Made by a program: the position numbers and the translations under genes
The notes under the pieces: generated by a model
What the model was told of the DNA's origin: nothing
Databases searched by the model: none
Seen by the model: the letters and a program-made list of their open reading frames with translations, nothing else
Assembly (NCBI GenBank): GCA_027563935.2
Contig: CM050448.1
Location: 69,573,843-69,637,842 of the forward strand
Source: Costus lasius
Lineage: Eukaryota > Streptophyta > Magnoliopsida > Zingiberales > Costaceae
Length of the DNA stretch: 64,000 nt
Direction of reading: 5' to 3'
Shown: positions 13,780-25,120 of the stretch, in pieces
Numbering within the stretch: position 1 is the first letter of the stretch
How the letters are laid out: every line of letters begins with the position of its first letter

Positions 13780-15244
13780 GAGTAATTCGATCCTAAGGAG
13801 TCTAATCCGAATTAAAATTCGTTATTTGCCATGATTATTCGTATGGGGTTGAATTCAAATAATTATAGGGTTTTAAAATCCTGTTCTGCTGAAATCTGCA
13901 TTCGTTAATCTGACCTTTGTGTACTATAACCCCAATATCTCATGGTCTATAGATCCAAATCGCACGAAATAAATTTTGTATGAAACTAGATACATTAGGC
14001 TTTAATTTGAATCTGATATCGACCATATCCGAGCTGTATTCGTATTTCAATCTGTATTGCAATCTAGCTGTACAAAATCAGTTTTCTGGAAATCTGGATT
14101 TCGACCTTTATGTGTTCGAACCATCATATCTCCCTAGGTATAGCTCGAAATCTTGTCAAATCAGTTTTATTAGACCGTAGGCTCGAAGAGCTTTATTTTG
14201 ACTCCCATAACGCCTATTTTCGATTAGTTATTGGATCTGAAATAAATGTCGCAAGTCTGATATATGAATCTGTTTTCTTGAAATCTGAAATTCTGACCTT
14301 CTTATGTTCGAACCCTTATATCTTCCTGTCTAAAATTCGAAATCTTGTGAAACCAGTTTTATTGGAAACTAGATTCAGAGAGCTTCATTTTGAATACAAT
14401 ATTGACTAGCTTTGGTTCGAAATTGGACTAAAAATATATTTTGCAAACTGACAATATAAATCTGCTATGTTTTGGTTAGACGAATATTCCTTTGTGAGAA
14501 AAATTTACATTGTATGGTTTAACCTCTTAAATTGTGGTCTGTAGTTCTTCTAAAATTTATTTGTTTGATGAGAAATTTTAGAGAAAACAAAATTGGGGAT
14601 TTAACTAAGAACTTAGGAATTTTCGAAAATATAGTTCGAGCCAATTTTGGGGCTTTTGTCAATTTTCTTCACAAACGTGTAATTAAAATTATCTGTAGTG
14701 GGGGACTGAAATTAATTACATGAAATTTGTACGTTCTGTTAAGGTTCTGAAAGTGGCGCCCCTTACAGTAATTTTATAGCTCACGGTTTTAGGAATTTTG
14801 AGGAGATTATTTCATGAATAATTTCTGTTCTGTATTTAAATGTTTGTTATATGAATAATTTCTGTTCTGTATTTAATTGTTTGTTATGTGGATATTTCCT
14901 GTTCTGTTTATATGTTGTGAAGTTTCTGAAAACCTTGAATGTGTTAAAACATTTGTGAGAACATAGAATGGTTTGACATGAATTAAGGTTAGTTGTAAGG
15001 AATTCACTCATATAATTTCTGTTCTGTGTTTAAGGACTGGATATTGGGGTGTGTCATTTTCTGGTTTGTTAGACTTTGGGCATAATGTAAGAATTAAGTA
15101 GTGGTTGATCCTACTTCTCTGTTTCAGTATAATCTGTTCTGTAAAATTATGCCCTAGTGTAGCACTCTTCCGTGTCCTTACCCTCCTTCTGTGGCGCTGT
15201 AATGGTGCTGATAGTCTACTACGACCCTTGAGACACTATTTCTG

Positions 15245-15624
15245 TTCTGGGTATTGGAGGCCAGAGTGCCACGTCCTAACAAGACGGGGGCCACCCACTG
15301 ATACCTCCTCTACCATTCAGTTCTGGGTTTTGGAGGCCAGAGTGCCACGTCCTAACAAGACGGGGGCCACCCACTGATACCTCCTCTACCATTCAGTTCT
15401 GGGTTTTGGAGGCCAGAGTGCCACGTCCTAACAAGACGGGGGCCACCCACTGATACCTCCTCTACCATTCAGTTCTGGGTTTTGGAGGCCAGAGTGCCAC
15501 GTCCTAACAAGACGGGGGCCACCCACTGATACCTCCTCTACCATTCTGTTCTGGGTATTGGAGACCAGAGTGCCACGTCCTGACAAGACGGGGGCCACCC
15601 ACTGATATCTCCTTTACCATTCTG
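15245..15624. repeat. 76-bp minisatellite, five copies, in the G 5' LTR
   Basis: Five tandem units start at 15245, 15321, 15397, 15473 and 15549, exactly 76 bp apart. Units two to four are nearly identical; the first and fifth diverge slightly (GGGTATTGG instead of GGGTTTTGG). Each unit carries GCCACGTCC with an ACGT core, the type of core bound by plant bZIP proteins, so the array could act as a repeated enhancer. The same array is at 22765-23144 in the 3' LTR. Confidence 0.9.
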
Positions 15625-16652
15625 TTTCTGATATGCATGCATTGTCTCGTCCTCGGCAGAGGTGGGGTCAGACCTTCTGTGGTCATCAGGCCTTCTGTGG
15701 CCTTTCTGTTTCCGATGTAGACTATCCGTTTGGACTCTGAAAATTCTGATTTTCTGTCTGTCAGTTCTGATTTCTGTAGTTCTGTTTCGATCTGTATTTA
15801 GATGTATTAGGCGGTGTGGTTAGTTGGTATGGGTTGGTATATTCATATCCTACCTGTTTGATGCCTATTGTTACAAGTATCTGTATTTGATTGTGTTTGT
15901 TTCTGATATGAGCATGCATGTTAAGTTGATTTATCTTATCTGTTAAATAAAAAGAATTTCAACTTAAGTATGATATTTTTGATGTGTACTATGGATGACT
16001 TTTAGTGTCTTTTACTCACTGAGCTTTTTAGCTCACCTCCGTTGTTTAAATGTTTTCAGGTGAGACATCAAGACAGTAATTGCTACAGCTAATATGACGC
16101 TAATGTTTGATGTCATTTCTAAGAATAGTCTTCTAAAGATTTATCAGGCCTGCGTGCCTAATTTATTATGACCTATATGACATGTTTTATCTCCTGAGGG
16201 CTTATGCCTGTTTTCAGGATATTATATTATAGTTGTTTCGTTTAAATTATTGGATACAAGTCTTGGATTCTTTTATTGAATTGGTTCTTATTTTGAAATG
16301 TCCGATTTGAGATGTGTAACCGAATTTGTGTTGTTTATTTTAGTATCTGAATAATCAGTTCTGTATATTTCTGAAATTCCACATATGTGTAGTGTGGACG
16401 TTTGTTGTTGTTACAAGATATGTGTGTCTGTGCAGCAGTAGTTTAGAATACTTGCTGCCGGATTTTTTCTGGATTTTCCGGATTTCTATTTCCTAGTAAT
16501 CGATCCTATTCAGTTCTGTGCGGTTTTCTGTTCCGTAGTAATGTCCTTCGATGCCGCTTTCTTCTTGTGTTTTAATGGAAGAGTAAAAAATTTTTGAAAC
16601 CCCGTATTTTACTTGTATGCGTGTGGGGTGTGATTCTGAGGGATGTTACAGA

Positions 16653-16664
16653 TGGTATCAGAGG
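16653..16664 (+). other. Element G primer binding site (tRNA-Met initiator)
   Basis: TGGTATCAGAGG starts two bases after the LTR end and matches the complement of the 3' end of plant initiator tRNA-Met (TGGTATCAGAGC) in 11 of 12 bases. It would prime minus-strand DNA synthesis. Confidence 0.9.
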
Positions 16665-16793
16665 AATATTACTAGCAATTAGAAACTCCGGGGAAGGAAA
16701 ACTTTGTTTGTGTATTGCTAGAAACCAAGTTAGGATCTGATTTGTGATTGAATATTGGTTGTTATTCTACTGTGTTATGTGATGCAGGTAAAA

Positions 16794-18731
16794 ATGGTGC
16801 GACCAAGAGCTAGCAGTAGCAACGGTGATCAACAGCCTGATCTGAGGCAGACCATGGAGGCTATGACTGCTATGATGCAACAACAGAACGCATTCATTCA
16901 GCAGCAAACTCAGATGATGCAGCAGCAGCAGGCGCAGCACATGGGGGTTCAGCAACAGTTATTGCAGCGGCTGTCGCAGACACAGTCTCAGACACAGTCA
17001 CAACCGGCTGGTTCTCCTCTGGGTGATGGCGCACATCAACGATATGCTCGGTTGGTTCGAGAGTTTCAGCACCTGAACCCGACTGCATTTTATGGTAGTC
17101 CGGGGCCTAGAGCTGCTGAGGATTGGCTTTTGACACTGGAAAAGATTTTCCAGGTTTTGCGCTGTGATGATGCAGACAAGCTATGTTTGTCTGTCTTTAT
17201 GTTGCGTGGAGATGCTGAAGACTGGTGGAAGGGAGTCGTCAGACTGGCGGCAACTGAATCCAGAGATGTTGATTGGCAGTACTTCATGATGAAGTTCAAT
17301 GCCAAGTTTTTCCCCTCTAGCTTATCTGAGGAGCGCGAAGTGGAGTTTATTCATCTTGAGCAGGGCGACCTGACGGTGGATCAGTATGAAGCCACATTCG
17401 CTCGGTTGTCGGGGTATGCTCCTCACTTAGTCAACACCGAGGAAAGAAGAGCCAAGAAGTTTCAGCGGGGTTTGAGGAAAGATATCAGGACAAGGGTAGC
17501 TATGCTACACTTGGAAACTTATGCTGAAGTGGTAGACAGGGCTCGCACTGCTGAGAGGTGCATTGCGGAGATGGCTGCAGATATTATTCCAGTCACTGCA
17601 CCCGCCCCTACTTCTGTGACTTACGCACCCACTCTGGGTGGTAAGGATAAGAAGAATTTCAAGAGGAAGAAAGACAATAAGGGCAGATACCAACCTTATC
17701 AGAAGCCAGCCAGCACAGTTTCTCAGAATGGCAAGAAGTGTCTCCACTGTGGGAGCACTAAACATCAGGATAATGAGTGCTACAGGAAGACTGGCGCTTG
17801 CTTCAGATGTGGTAAGGCGGGGCATATGATTAGGGACTGTCCTATGCCGGATGCTAGAGGACAGGGTCAGGGTGAGAAGCCTACTGTGCAGACTCGCGTG
17901 TATGCCATCGCGGAGAGGGATGCTTCGGCTTCGAAGTCTGTGGTGGAAGGTACACTTTATGTGTTTAGTTATTTGGCACGCATTCTTTTTGATCCTGGTG
18001 CCAATTTATCCTTTGTGTCTACATGTTTTGCATCATGTCTGCCTGTGTTGCCTAGGATACTTGATTTCTGTATTTCTGTTCATACACCTATGGGTGAGGC
18101 CGTATCTACAGATATAACATACCCTGACTGTTTGATTAAGGTAGAAGGATATGATTTACCTATTGACTTGATTAGTCTTTCTATGAAAGACTATGACATC
18201 ATTCTGGGCATGGATTGGCTGTCTGCCTATCATGCTACTTTAGATTGTTTTGAAAAGCTAATTACTCTGCATCTAAGTGATGGACAGCAACTGGTTATCC
18301 AAGGCCGGATTTCAGAACAAGAGCCTTTGGTGATATCTCATCTGCAGGCCAGGAAGCTTTTAGCCCAGGGCTGCAAGGGGTATCTGGCGCATGTCAAGGT
18401 GCAGACTGAGCCTGATTTGGATCTGGCTAAAATTCCTGTGGTAAGAGAGTTTGCTGACGTCTTCTCTGATTTATCTGGGTTACCACCCAGCAGAGAAGTT
18501 GAGTTTGGTATCGAGTTATTGCCAGGCACAGCACCGATATCTAAAGCTCCTTACAGGATGGCAACTTCCGAACTGACAGAGCTGAAGAAGCAACTGGAAG
18601 AACTATTAGAGAAGGGGTATATTCGGCCCAGTGTTTCTCCATGGGGAGCACCTGTGTTATTTGTGAAGAAGAAGGATGGTACTTTGCGCATGTGCATCGA
18701 TTACCGTCAACTCAATCAGGTGACTGTTTGA
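16794..18731 (+). pseudogene. Ty3 Gag-protease and N-terminal fragment of reverse transcriptase (G)
   Basis: First part of the G polyprotein, 645 codons from the ATG at 16794. An upstream in-frame ATG at 16782 lies at a candidate splice acceptor (ATGCAG), so I prefer 16794. A Gln-rich N-terminal region (roughly residues 20-65) precedes a plant Ty3 capsid domain; two CCHC knuckles lie at residues 316-329 and 336-349 (both CX2CX4HX4C) after a Lys/Arg-rich stretch. The aspartic protease motif is FDPGANLSF at D400, a D-P-G variant that also occurs in plant Ty3 proteins. Reverse transcriptase begins near residue 568 and stops at [14 protein letters not shown], with a TGA at 18729-18731. The FxDD catalytic region and the rest of the palm are absent. 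The frame then shifts into the downstream fragment, so no full Pol can be made from this copy. Confidence 0.9.
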
Positions 18732-20745
18732 GTGGTCTGATGATTGTGAGTCTAGTTTTCAGGAACTGAAAAAGAGACTGACCAGTGCTCCTATCCTCAT
18801 CATTCCCTGTGATGGAGAGAAGTTCATTGTTTACACTGATGCCTCTGGTAAGGGTCTGGGTGCTGTACTGATGCAGCAAGGAAAAGTAGTCGCTTATGCT
18901 TCAAGGCAACTCAAAGATTACGAAGTAAACTACCCCACTCATGATTTGGAGTTGGCAGCTGTAGTTTTTGCCTTGAAAATCTGGAGGCACTATCTGTTTG
19001 GACAAACATTTGAATTGTTTACAGATCACCAGAGCTTGAAGTATATCTTCACTCAGAAAGAGCTGAATATGAGACAGAGGCGATGGCTTGAATTGATAAA
19101 GGATTATGACTTCACCATCCAATATCAGTCTGGTAAAGCCAATGTGGTGGCCGATGCTCTTAGTCGGTATCCTGTGACTCAGATAGCTGCACTGCGAGTC
19201 CAGGAGTGGCGACTATTGCAGGAGTTCAGTGACATGCATCTGAGTGTGACTCCGGGTGAGAGAGGCGGTCTTCTAGCTTCTCTCAGGGTTCAGTCAGACT
19301 TACTGCAGAGACTGAGATCAGGGCAGCAGTCAGATCAGGATATTCTACGGTGGAAAGAGAGGTCTGAGCAAGGCTGGGATGAGAATTTCAGTAGGTCGGA
19401 TGATGGTCTCCTCAGATTCCGTGGAAGGGTCTGTGTCCCTGAGGACCCTGAGTTGAGAAATGACATTCTTAAGGAAAGTCATTGCACTAAGTATACCATT
19501 CATCCTGGTAGTACCAAGATGTATCAGGATCTGAAAAAGACTTTCTGGTGGCATGGTATGAAGAAGGATGTGCATTTGTTTGTGTCCAGATGTTTGACTT
19601 GCCAAACCGTGAAGACTGAGCATCAGAGGCCGGGCGGTTTGATGCAGTCTCTCCCTATTCCTCAGTGGAAGTGGGAGCATATCAGTATGGACTTTGTGTG
19701 TGGACTGCCCAATACCCGAAGGAATCATGATGCCGTATGGGTGATTGTGGACAGACTCACGAAGTCAGCTCACTTCTTACCGATCAAAATGACTTACAGT
19801 TTGGATCGGTTAGCAAAACTGTACATCGATGAGATTGTCAGATTACATGGAGTTCCTTTGGACATTGTCTCTGATCGTGATCCTCGATTTTTGTCCAGGT
19901 TTTGGAAGAAATTACAGGAAGATTTGGGAACTAATCTGAGTTTTAGCACTGCATATCATCCTCAATCTGATGGTCAGACAGAGAGAACTATTCAGACACT
20001 AGAGGATCTTCTGAGATCTTATGTGGTTGACTGGTCTGTTGAGTGGGATCTGGACTTATCACTGATAGAGTTCACCTACAACAATAGCTTTCACTCTAGC
20101 ATACAGATGGCTCCGTATGAGGCCCTATATGGGAGGAAATGCAGAACGCCTATATGCTGGGAGGAAACTGGAGACAGAACAGTGCTAAGGTCTGATGCTG
20201 TTCAGGAAGCCACTGAGAAGATCAGAGAAATTCAGAAAAAGATGAAGATTGCTCAGGATAGACAGAGGAGTTATGCTGATGTGAGGCGGCGTCCTCTTGA
20301 GTTTTTGGTGGGAGAGCATGTTTTCCTAAAGGTCTCGCCTATGAAAGGGGTGATGAGATTTGGGAAGAGAGGAAAATTGAGTCCCAGGTACATTGGTCCC
20401 TTTGATATCATTGAGAGGGTTGGACCTGTGGCATACCGACTTGCTCTACCCCCATCACTAGAACACCTCCATAATGTGTTCCATGTTTCTGCACTCAGAA
20501 AATATTGTTCTGATCCTTCTCATGTTCTGGAGTTGGAACCTCTCCAGCTTGAAGAGAACATAACTTTTGTGGTGAAACCTCTCAGAATTGAAGATAGAAA
20601 AGAGAAAGTGCTGAGGAATAAGGTTATTCCACTTGTGAAAGTCATCTGGGGAAATCAGTCTGTTGAAGAAGCCTCTTGGGAGGTTGAAGCAGATATGAGA
20701 AAGGAGCATCCTCACCTGTTCAGTGATGGGCTTGGTCAGCTTTAG
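18730..20745 (+). pseudogene. Ty3 Pol fragment: RNase H, integrase, chromodomain-like tail (G)
   Basis: The frame after the deletion, 671 codons if read from 18730; the first in-frame ATG is at 18871. It opens with [19 protein letters not shown], the connection just before RNase H, and contains [16 protein letters not shown] (D37), LELAA and VADALSR of RNase H. Integrase follows with the zinc finger H251, H258, C288, C291 and the catalytic triad D321, D382, E418, the last two separated by 35 residues. The C-terminal 60 residues ([29 protein letters not shown]) resemble the degenerate chromodomain of Tekay chromoviruses, thought to direct insertion to heterochromatin. Because the ORF is not in frame with Gag and lacks an obvious start, this is a remnant, although integrase itself looks undamaged. 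Confidence 0.9.
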
Positions 20746-20761
20746 AGGACTAAAGCTCTAT

Positions 20762-20774
20762 AAGGGGGGGAGGA
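20762..20774 (+). other. Element G polypurine tract
   Basis: AAGGGGGGGAGGA lies directly before the 3' LTR and would prime plus-strand DNA synthesis. It follows the Pol stop by 16 bases. Confidence 0.9.
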
Positions 20775-23700
20775 TGTAACGCCCTTGATTTTCTGAATTA
20801 TGAATTAAGGTTAGAAATTCAGTTTCTGTATTTTTATCGGTTAAAATTTAGGGATTTTTGCCTAATTGTAGGACTTTTTCCTACAGGGCAAAAATAATTA
20901 TTTTCGTTGGGGCTTCGAACCCTCAACCTTGACTATTTGCTCCTGGAATTCTTCCACCATGGTGGCGCATATTTCTGTGTTATTGGAGTGGCGCATGGTG
21001 GTTAAGCCCAGGTAAGCCCATTAAAGCCGATTTCCACTTAAGTTAATTGGGTTATTGGATCTTGGATCCGTTTGGGGTGGAAAAAAAAAATAAAAAAAGG
21101 GGGAAAATTCGTGAGAGCTCCTCTCCCTCACGATTTTTGGTTTGTTTCTTGCCCTAGCCGCCTGTGTTGTCGCCCCTCACTGTGCTTGGCGCCTCCTGCA
21201 AATTTCTGACGCTGGTGGTGGCAGACTGGTGGTGGACGAACTTTCTGGAGACCCCTGATCCCCTGTTTTGGCGTTTTCTCTGTGGGCGATTTTTCTGGTG
21301 AGTAATTCGATCCTAAGGAGTCTAATCCGAATTAAAATTCGTTATTTGCCATGATTATTCGTATGGGGTTGAATTCAAATAATTATAGGGTTTTAAAATC
21401 CTGTTCTGCTGAAATCTGCATTCGTTAATCTGACCTTTGTGTACTATAACCCCAATATCTCATGGTCTATAGATCCAAATCGCACGAAATAAATTTTGTA
21501 TGAAACTAGATACATTAGGCTTTAATTTGAATCTGATATCGACCATATCCGAGCTGTATTCGTATTTCAATCTGTATTGCAATCTAGCTGTACAAAATCA
21601 GTTTTCTGGAAATCTGGATTTCGACCTTTATGTGTTCGAACCATCATATCTCCCTAGGTATAGCTCGAAATCTTGTCAAATCAGTTTTATTAGACCGTAG
21701 GCTCGAAGAGCTTTATTTTGACTCCCATAACGCCTATTTTCGATTAGTTATTGGATCTGAAATAAATGTCGCAAGTCTGATATATGAATCTGTTTTCTTG
21801 AAATCTGAAATTCTGACCTTCTTATGTTCGAACCCTTATATCTTCCTGTCTAAAATTCGAAATCTTGTGAAACCAGTTTTATTGGAAACTAGATTCAGAG
21901 AGCTTCATTTTGAATACAATATTGACTAGCTTTGGTTCGAAATTGGACTAAAAATATATTTTGCAAACTGACAATATAAATCTGCTATGTTTTGGTTAGA
22001 CGAATATTCCTTTGTGAGAAAAATTTACATTGTATGGTTTAACCTCTTAAATTGTGGTCTGTAGTTCTTCTAAAATTTATTTGTTTGATGAGAAATTTTA
22101 GAGAAAACAAAATTGGGGATTTAACTAAGAACTTAGGAATTTTCGAAAATATAGTTCGAGCCAATTTTGGGGCTTTTGTCAATTTTCTTCACAAACGTGT
22201 AATTAAAATTATCTGTAGTGGGGGACTGAAATTAATTACATGAAATTTGTACGTTCTGTTAAGGTTCTGAAAGTGGCGCCCCTTACAGTAATTTTATAGC
22301 TCACGGTTTTAGGAATTTTGAGGAGATTATTTCATGAATAATTTCTGTTCTGTATTTAAATGTTTGTTATATGAATAATTTCTGTTCTGTATTTAATTGT
22401 TTGTTATGTGGATATTTCCTGTTCTGTTTATATGTTGTGAAGTTTCTGAAAACCTTGAATGTGTTAAAACATTTGTGAGAACATAGAATGGTTTGACATG
22501 AATTAAGGTTAGTTGTAAGGAATTCACTCATATAATTTCTGTTCTGTGTTTAAGGACTGGATATTGGGGTGTGTCATTTTCTGGTTTGTTAGACTTTGGG
22601 CATAATGTAAGAATTAAGTAGTGGTTGATCCTACTTCTCTGTTTCAGTATAATCTGTTCTGTAAAATTATGCCCTAGTGTAGCACTCTTCCGTGTCCTTA
22701 CCCTCCTTCTGTGGCGCTGTAATGGTGCTGATAGTCTACTACGACCCTTGAGACACTATTTCTGTTCTGGGTATTGGAGGCCAGAGTGCCACGTCCTAAC
22801 AAGACGGGGGCCACCCACTGATACCTCCTCTACCATTCAGTTCTGGGTTTTGGAGGCCAGAGTGCCACGTCCTAACAAGACGGGGGCCACCCACTGATAC
22901 CTCCTCTACCATTCAGTTCTGGGTTTTGGAGGCCAGAGTGCCACGTCCTAACAAGACGGGGGCCACCCACTGATACCTCCTCTACCATTCAGTTCTGGGT
23001 TTTGGAGGCCAGAGTGCCACGTCCTAACAAGACGGGGGCCACCCACTGATACCTCCTCTACCATTCTGTTCTGGGTATTGGAGACCAGAGTGCCACGTCC
23101 TGACAAGACGGGGGCCACCCACTGATATCTCCTTTACCATTCTGTTTCTGATATGCATGCATTGTCTCGTCCTCGGCAGAGGTGGGGTCAGACCTTCTGT
23201 GGTCATCAGGCCTTCTGTGGCCTTTCTGTTTCCGATGTAGACTATCCGTTTGGACTCTGAAAATTCTGATTTTCTGTCTGTCAGTTCTGATTTCTGTAGT
23301 TCTGTTTCGATCTGTATTTAGATGTATTAGGCGGTGTGGTTAGTTGGTATGGGTTGGTATATTCATATCCTACCTGTTTGATGCCTATTGTTACAAGTAT
23401 CTGTATTTGATTGTGTTTGTTTCTGATATGAGCATGCATGTTAAGTTGATTTATCTTATCTGTTAAATAAAAAGAATTTCAACTTAAGTATGATATTTTT
23501 GATGTGTACTATGGATGACTTTTAGTGTCTTTTACTCACTGAGCTTTTTAGCTCACCTCCGTTGTTTAAATGTTTTCAGGTGAGACATCAAGACAGTAAT
23601 TGCTACAGCTAATATGACGCTAATGTTTGATGTCATTTCTAAGAATAGTCTTCTAAAGATTTATCAGGCCTGCGTGCCTAATTTATTATGACCTATATGA

Positions 23701-24170
23701 CATGTTTTATCTCCTGAGGGCTTATGCCTGTTTTCAGGATATTATATTATAGTTGTTTCGTTTAAATTATTGGATACAAGTCTTGGATTCTTTTATTGAA
23801 TTGGTTCTTATTTTGAAATGTCCGATTTGAGATGTGTAACCGAATTTGTGTTGTTTATTTTAGTATCTGAATAATCAGTTCTGTATATTTCTGAAATTCC
23901 ACATATGTGTAGTGTGGACGTTTGTTGTTGTTACAAGATATGTGTGTCTGTGCAGCAGTAGTTTAGAATACTTGCTGCCGGATTTTTTCTGGATTTTCCG
24001 GATTTCTATTTCCTAGTAATCGATCCTATTCAGTTCTGTGCGGTTTTCTGTTCCGTAGTAATGTCCTTCGATGCCGCTTTCTTCTTGTGTTTTAATGGAA
24101 GAGTAAAAAATTTTTGAAACCCCGTATTTTACTTGTATGCGTGTGGGGTGTGATTCTGAGGGATGTTACA
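20775..24170 (+). mobile_element. Element G 3' LTR (3396 bp)
   Basis: The same length as the 5' LTR, and every line compared reads the same at an offset of 7520 bp, including the minisatellite. It ends GGATGTTACA and is followed by the duplication GTTTG. Confidence 0.95.
22765..23144. repeat. 76-bp minisatellite, five copies, in the G 3' LTR
   Basis: The 3' LTR counterpart of the array in the 5' LTR, with the same five units and the same variants. Preservation of all five units in both LTRs fits a very recent reverse-transcription cycle. Confidence 0.9.
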
Positions 24171-24175
24171 GTTTG
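24171..24175. repeat. Target site duplication of element G, right copy (GTTTG)
   Basis: GTTTG directly after the terminal CA of G, matching 13250-13254. Confidence 0.95.
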
Positions 24176-24981
24176 GGTGTAGTCTTGGAAGACTCTTTCC
24201 TCTATATCGGAAGACAGTGATGTGTTGCTAGATACCCCTCACTGATCGTGATAATGTAAGTTATCGTTACCGACATTTAAAGGAAACCCTCAGGGTCGCA
24301 CAATTTGATGATATGGCTTACTTAAGTCAGATCGTGTGGACTGAATTGTTTTAGTTCAGTTTAAAGGGATTTAAACTCTGATTGTAAGTGAGATCTGGTC
24401 TGATCATGTTTGATTGATTAGGGCTTGAGATCGGTAAGCTTCGATCGAGAGTGTTGATGCTAGATCGGTGAGATCAGAAGCATCAGGAGATGAATGGTCA
24501 GATCTGGAGCCTTAGGGTTTAATTCGATCTGGACTAAATGCTTGGGTTGATTTGGTTTGGTCATTGAACCAAATACATTGAACCGGCTCATGTGTGAGCG
24601 CATGGTTCATATGGGAGAAGGGATATGCGTTTGGTTCACTTCAAGTGAACACATAACGCATGAAATCAAGTAGTTGCTATTTTTGGAATTTCGGTTTTCC
24701 AAAATGGGAACGTCTCCACGTTCGAGTGCAATACTTCTCGATTATCATCTCTCGCCCCTTTGCTCTTGACGACTCACGGCTTGCGTTGTGAAGGTTGACG
24801 ATAAGAGAGAATTCGGCCAAGCAAAGAGTAGATCTCTTCCCTTCCATTCGACAAGGACCCTTGAAGCCTTGCTAGCACAAGGAACACAAGTAGTAGCCAT
24901 CATCCTCTTGTGTGCGCCACCTTTGGAGGAGAGCCCCTTTCGCCCTCTTGCTTCCAAGGCACCATCCAAGCGATGGCTATG

Positions 24982-24983
24982 GT
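24982..24983 (+). other. Candidate 5' splice site in the A 5' LTR
   Basis: GGCTATG|GTAAGATC fits the donor consensus. The equivalent sites are 27328 in B (GGCTATG|GTATGAG) and 39318 in C (GGCGTTG|GTATGATT). In each element a matching acceptor sits about 20 nt before the gag ATG. Confidence 0.4.
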
Positions 24984-25094
24984 AAGATCACTTCTTGATC
25001 TTAGTAAAACTTAAGTTGATCATATGGTTATACCACATGCGATCTTATGAAACCCTAGAAAATTTCTTGAATGCGCATGCTTTAGGGTTTCGCC

Positions 25095-25110
25095 CCCCTC
25101 ATGAAAGGGG
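25095..25110 (+). promoter_or_regulatory. U5-terminal stem-loop, element A
   Basis: CCCCTCATGAAAGGGG can form a 5-bp stem. It is 8 nt from the LTR end and 10 nt from the primer site. B (27450-27465) and C (39420-39435) have the same stem at the same spacing with different loop sequence. Confidence 0.6.
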
Positions 25111-25120
25111 TACTTACAAT

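Larger units (their letters stand above)
13255..16650 (+). mobile_element. Element G 5' LTR (3396 bp)
   Basis: Starts TGTAACGCCC and ends GATGTTACA. It contains an A-rich TATA-like stretch near 13561-13580, a CT-rich stretch after it that could be the start of the transcript, a strong splice-donor-like CTG|GTGAGTAA at 13778, and a 76-bp minisatellite at 15245-15624. Short open frames (13980-14180, 14110-14409, 15105-15377 and others) recur in the 3' LTR only because the LTRs are the same; none looks like a gene. Confidence 0.95.
13255..24170 (+). mobile_element. Element G: Ty3/gypsy chromovirus (Tekay-like), RT-deleted
   Basis: A 10,916-bp Ty3 element inserted in the 5' LTR of A. It has 3396-bp LTRs (13255-16650 and 20775-24170) beginning TGTAACGCCC and ending GGATGTTACA, a tRNA-Met primer site, gag with two zinc knuckles, protease, the start and end of reverse transcriptase, RNase H, integrase and a C-terminal chromodomain-like tail, in the Ty3 order. 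Very long LTRs and the tail pattern (LRNK, LVKV.W, SWE, HLF) suggest the Tekay/Del lineage; that assignment is inference. The LTRs showed no difference where I compared them, so insertion is very recent. The core of reverse transcriptase is deleted, making it non-autonomous now. Confidence 0.95.
24176..25118 (+). mobile_element. Element A 5' LTR, second part
   Basis: The remaining 943 bp of the 5' LTR of A, matching 49794-50736 with about eight base differences. A donor-like ATG|GTAAGATC lies at 24982. The last 70 bp hold AAACCC (25050) and GGGTTT (25085), which can pair, then the stem-loop CCCCTCATGAAAGGGG at 25095-25110, 8 nt from the LTR end. Confidence 0.95.

Noticed and set aside
14110..14409. 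Short frames in the Ty3 LTR (13980-15686 and the copies at 21500-23206)
   Set aside because: Present twice only because the LTRs are duplicates; no domain or start context; the frames near 15105-15686 lie on the 76-bp minisatellite.
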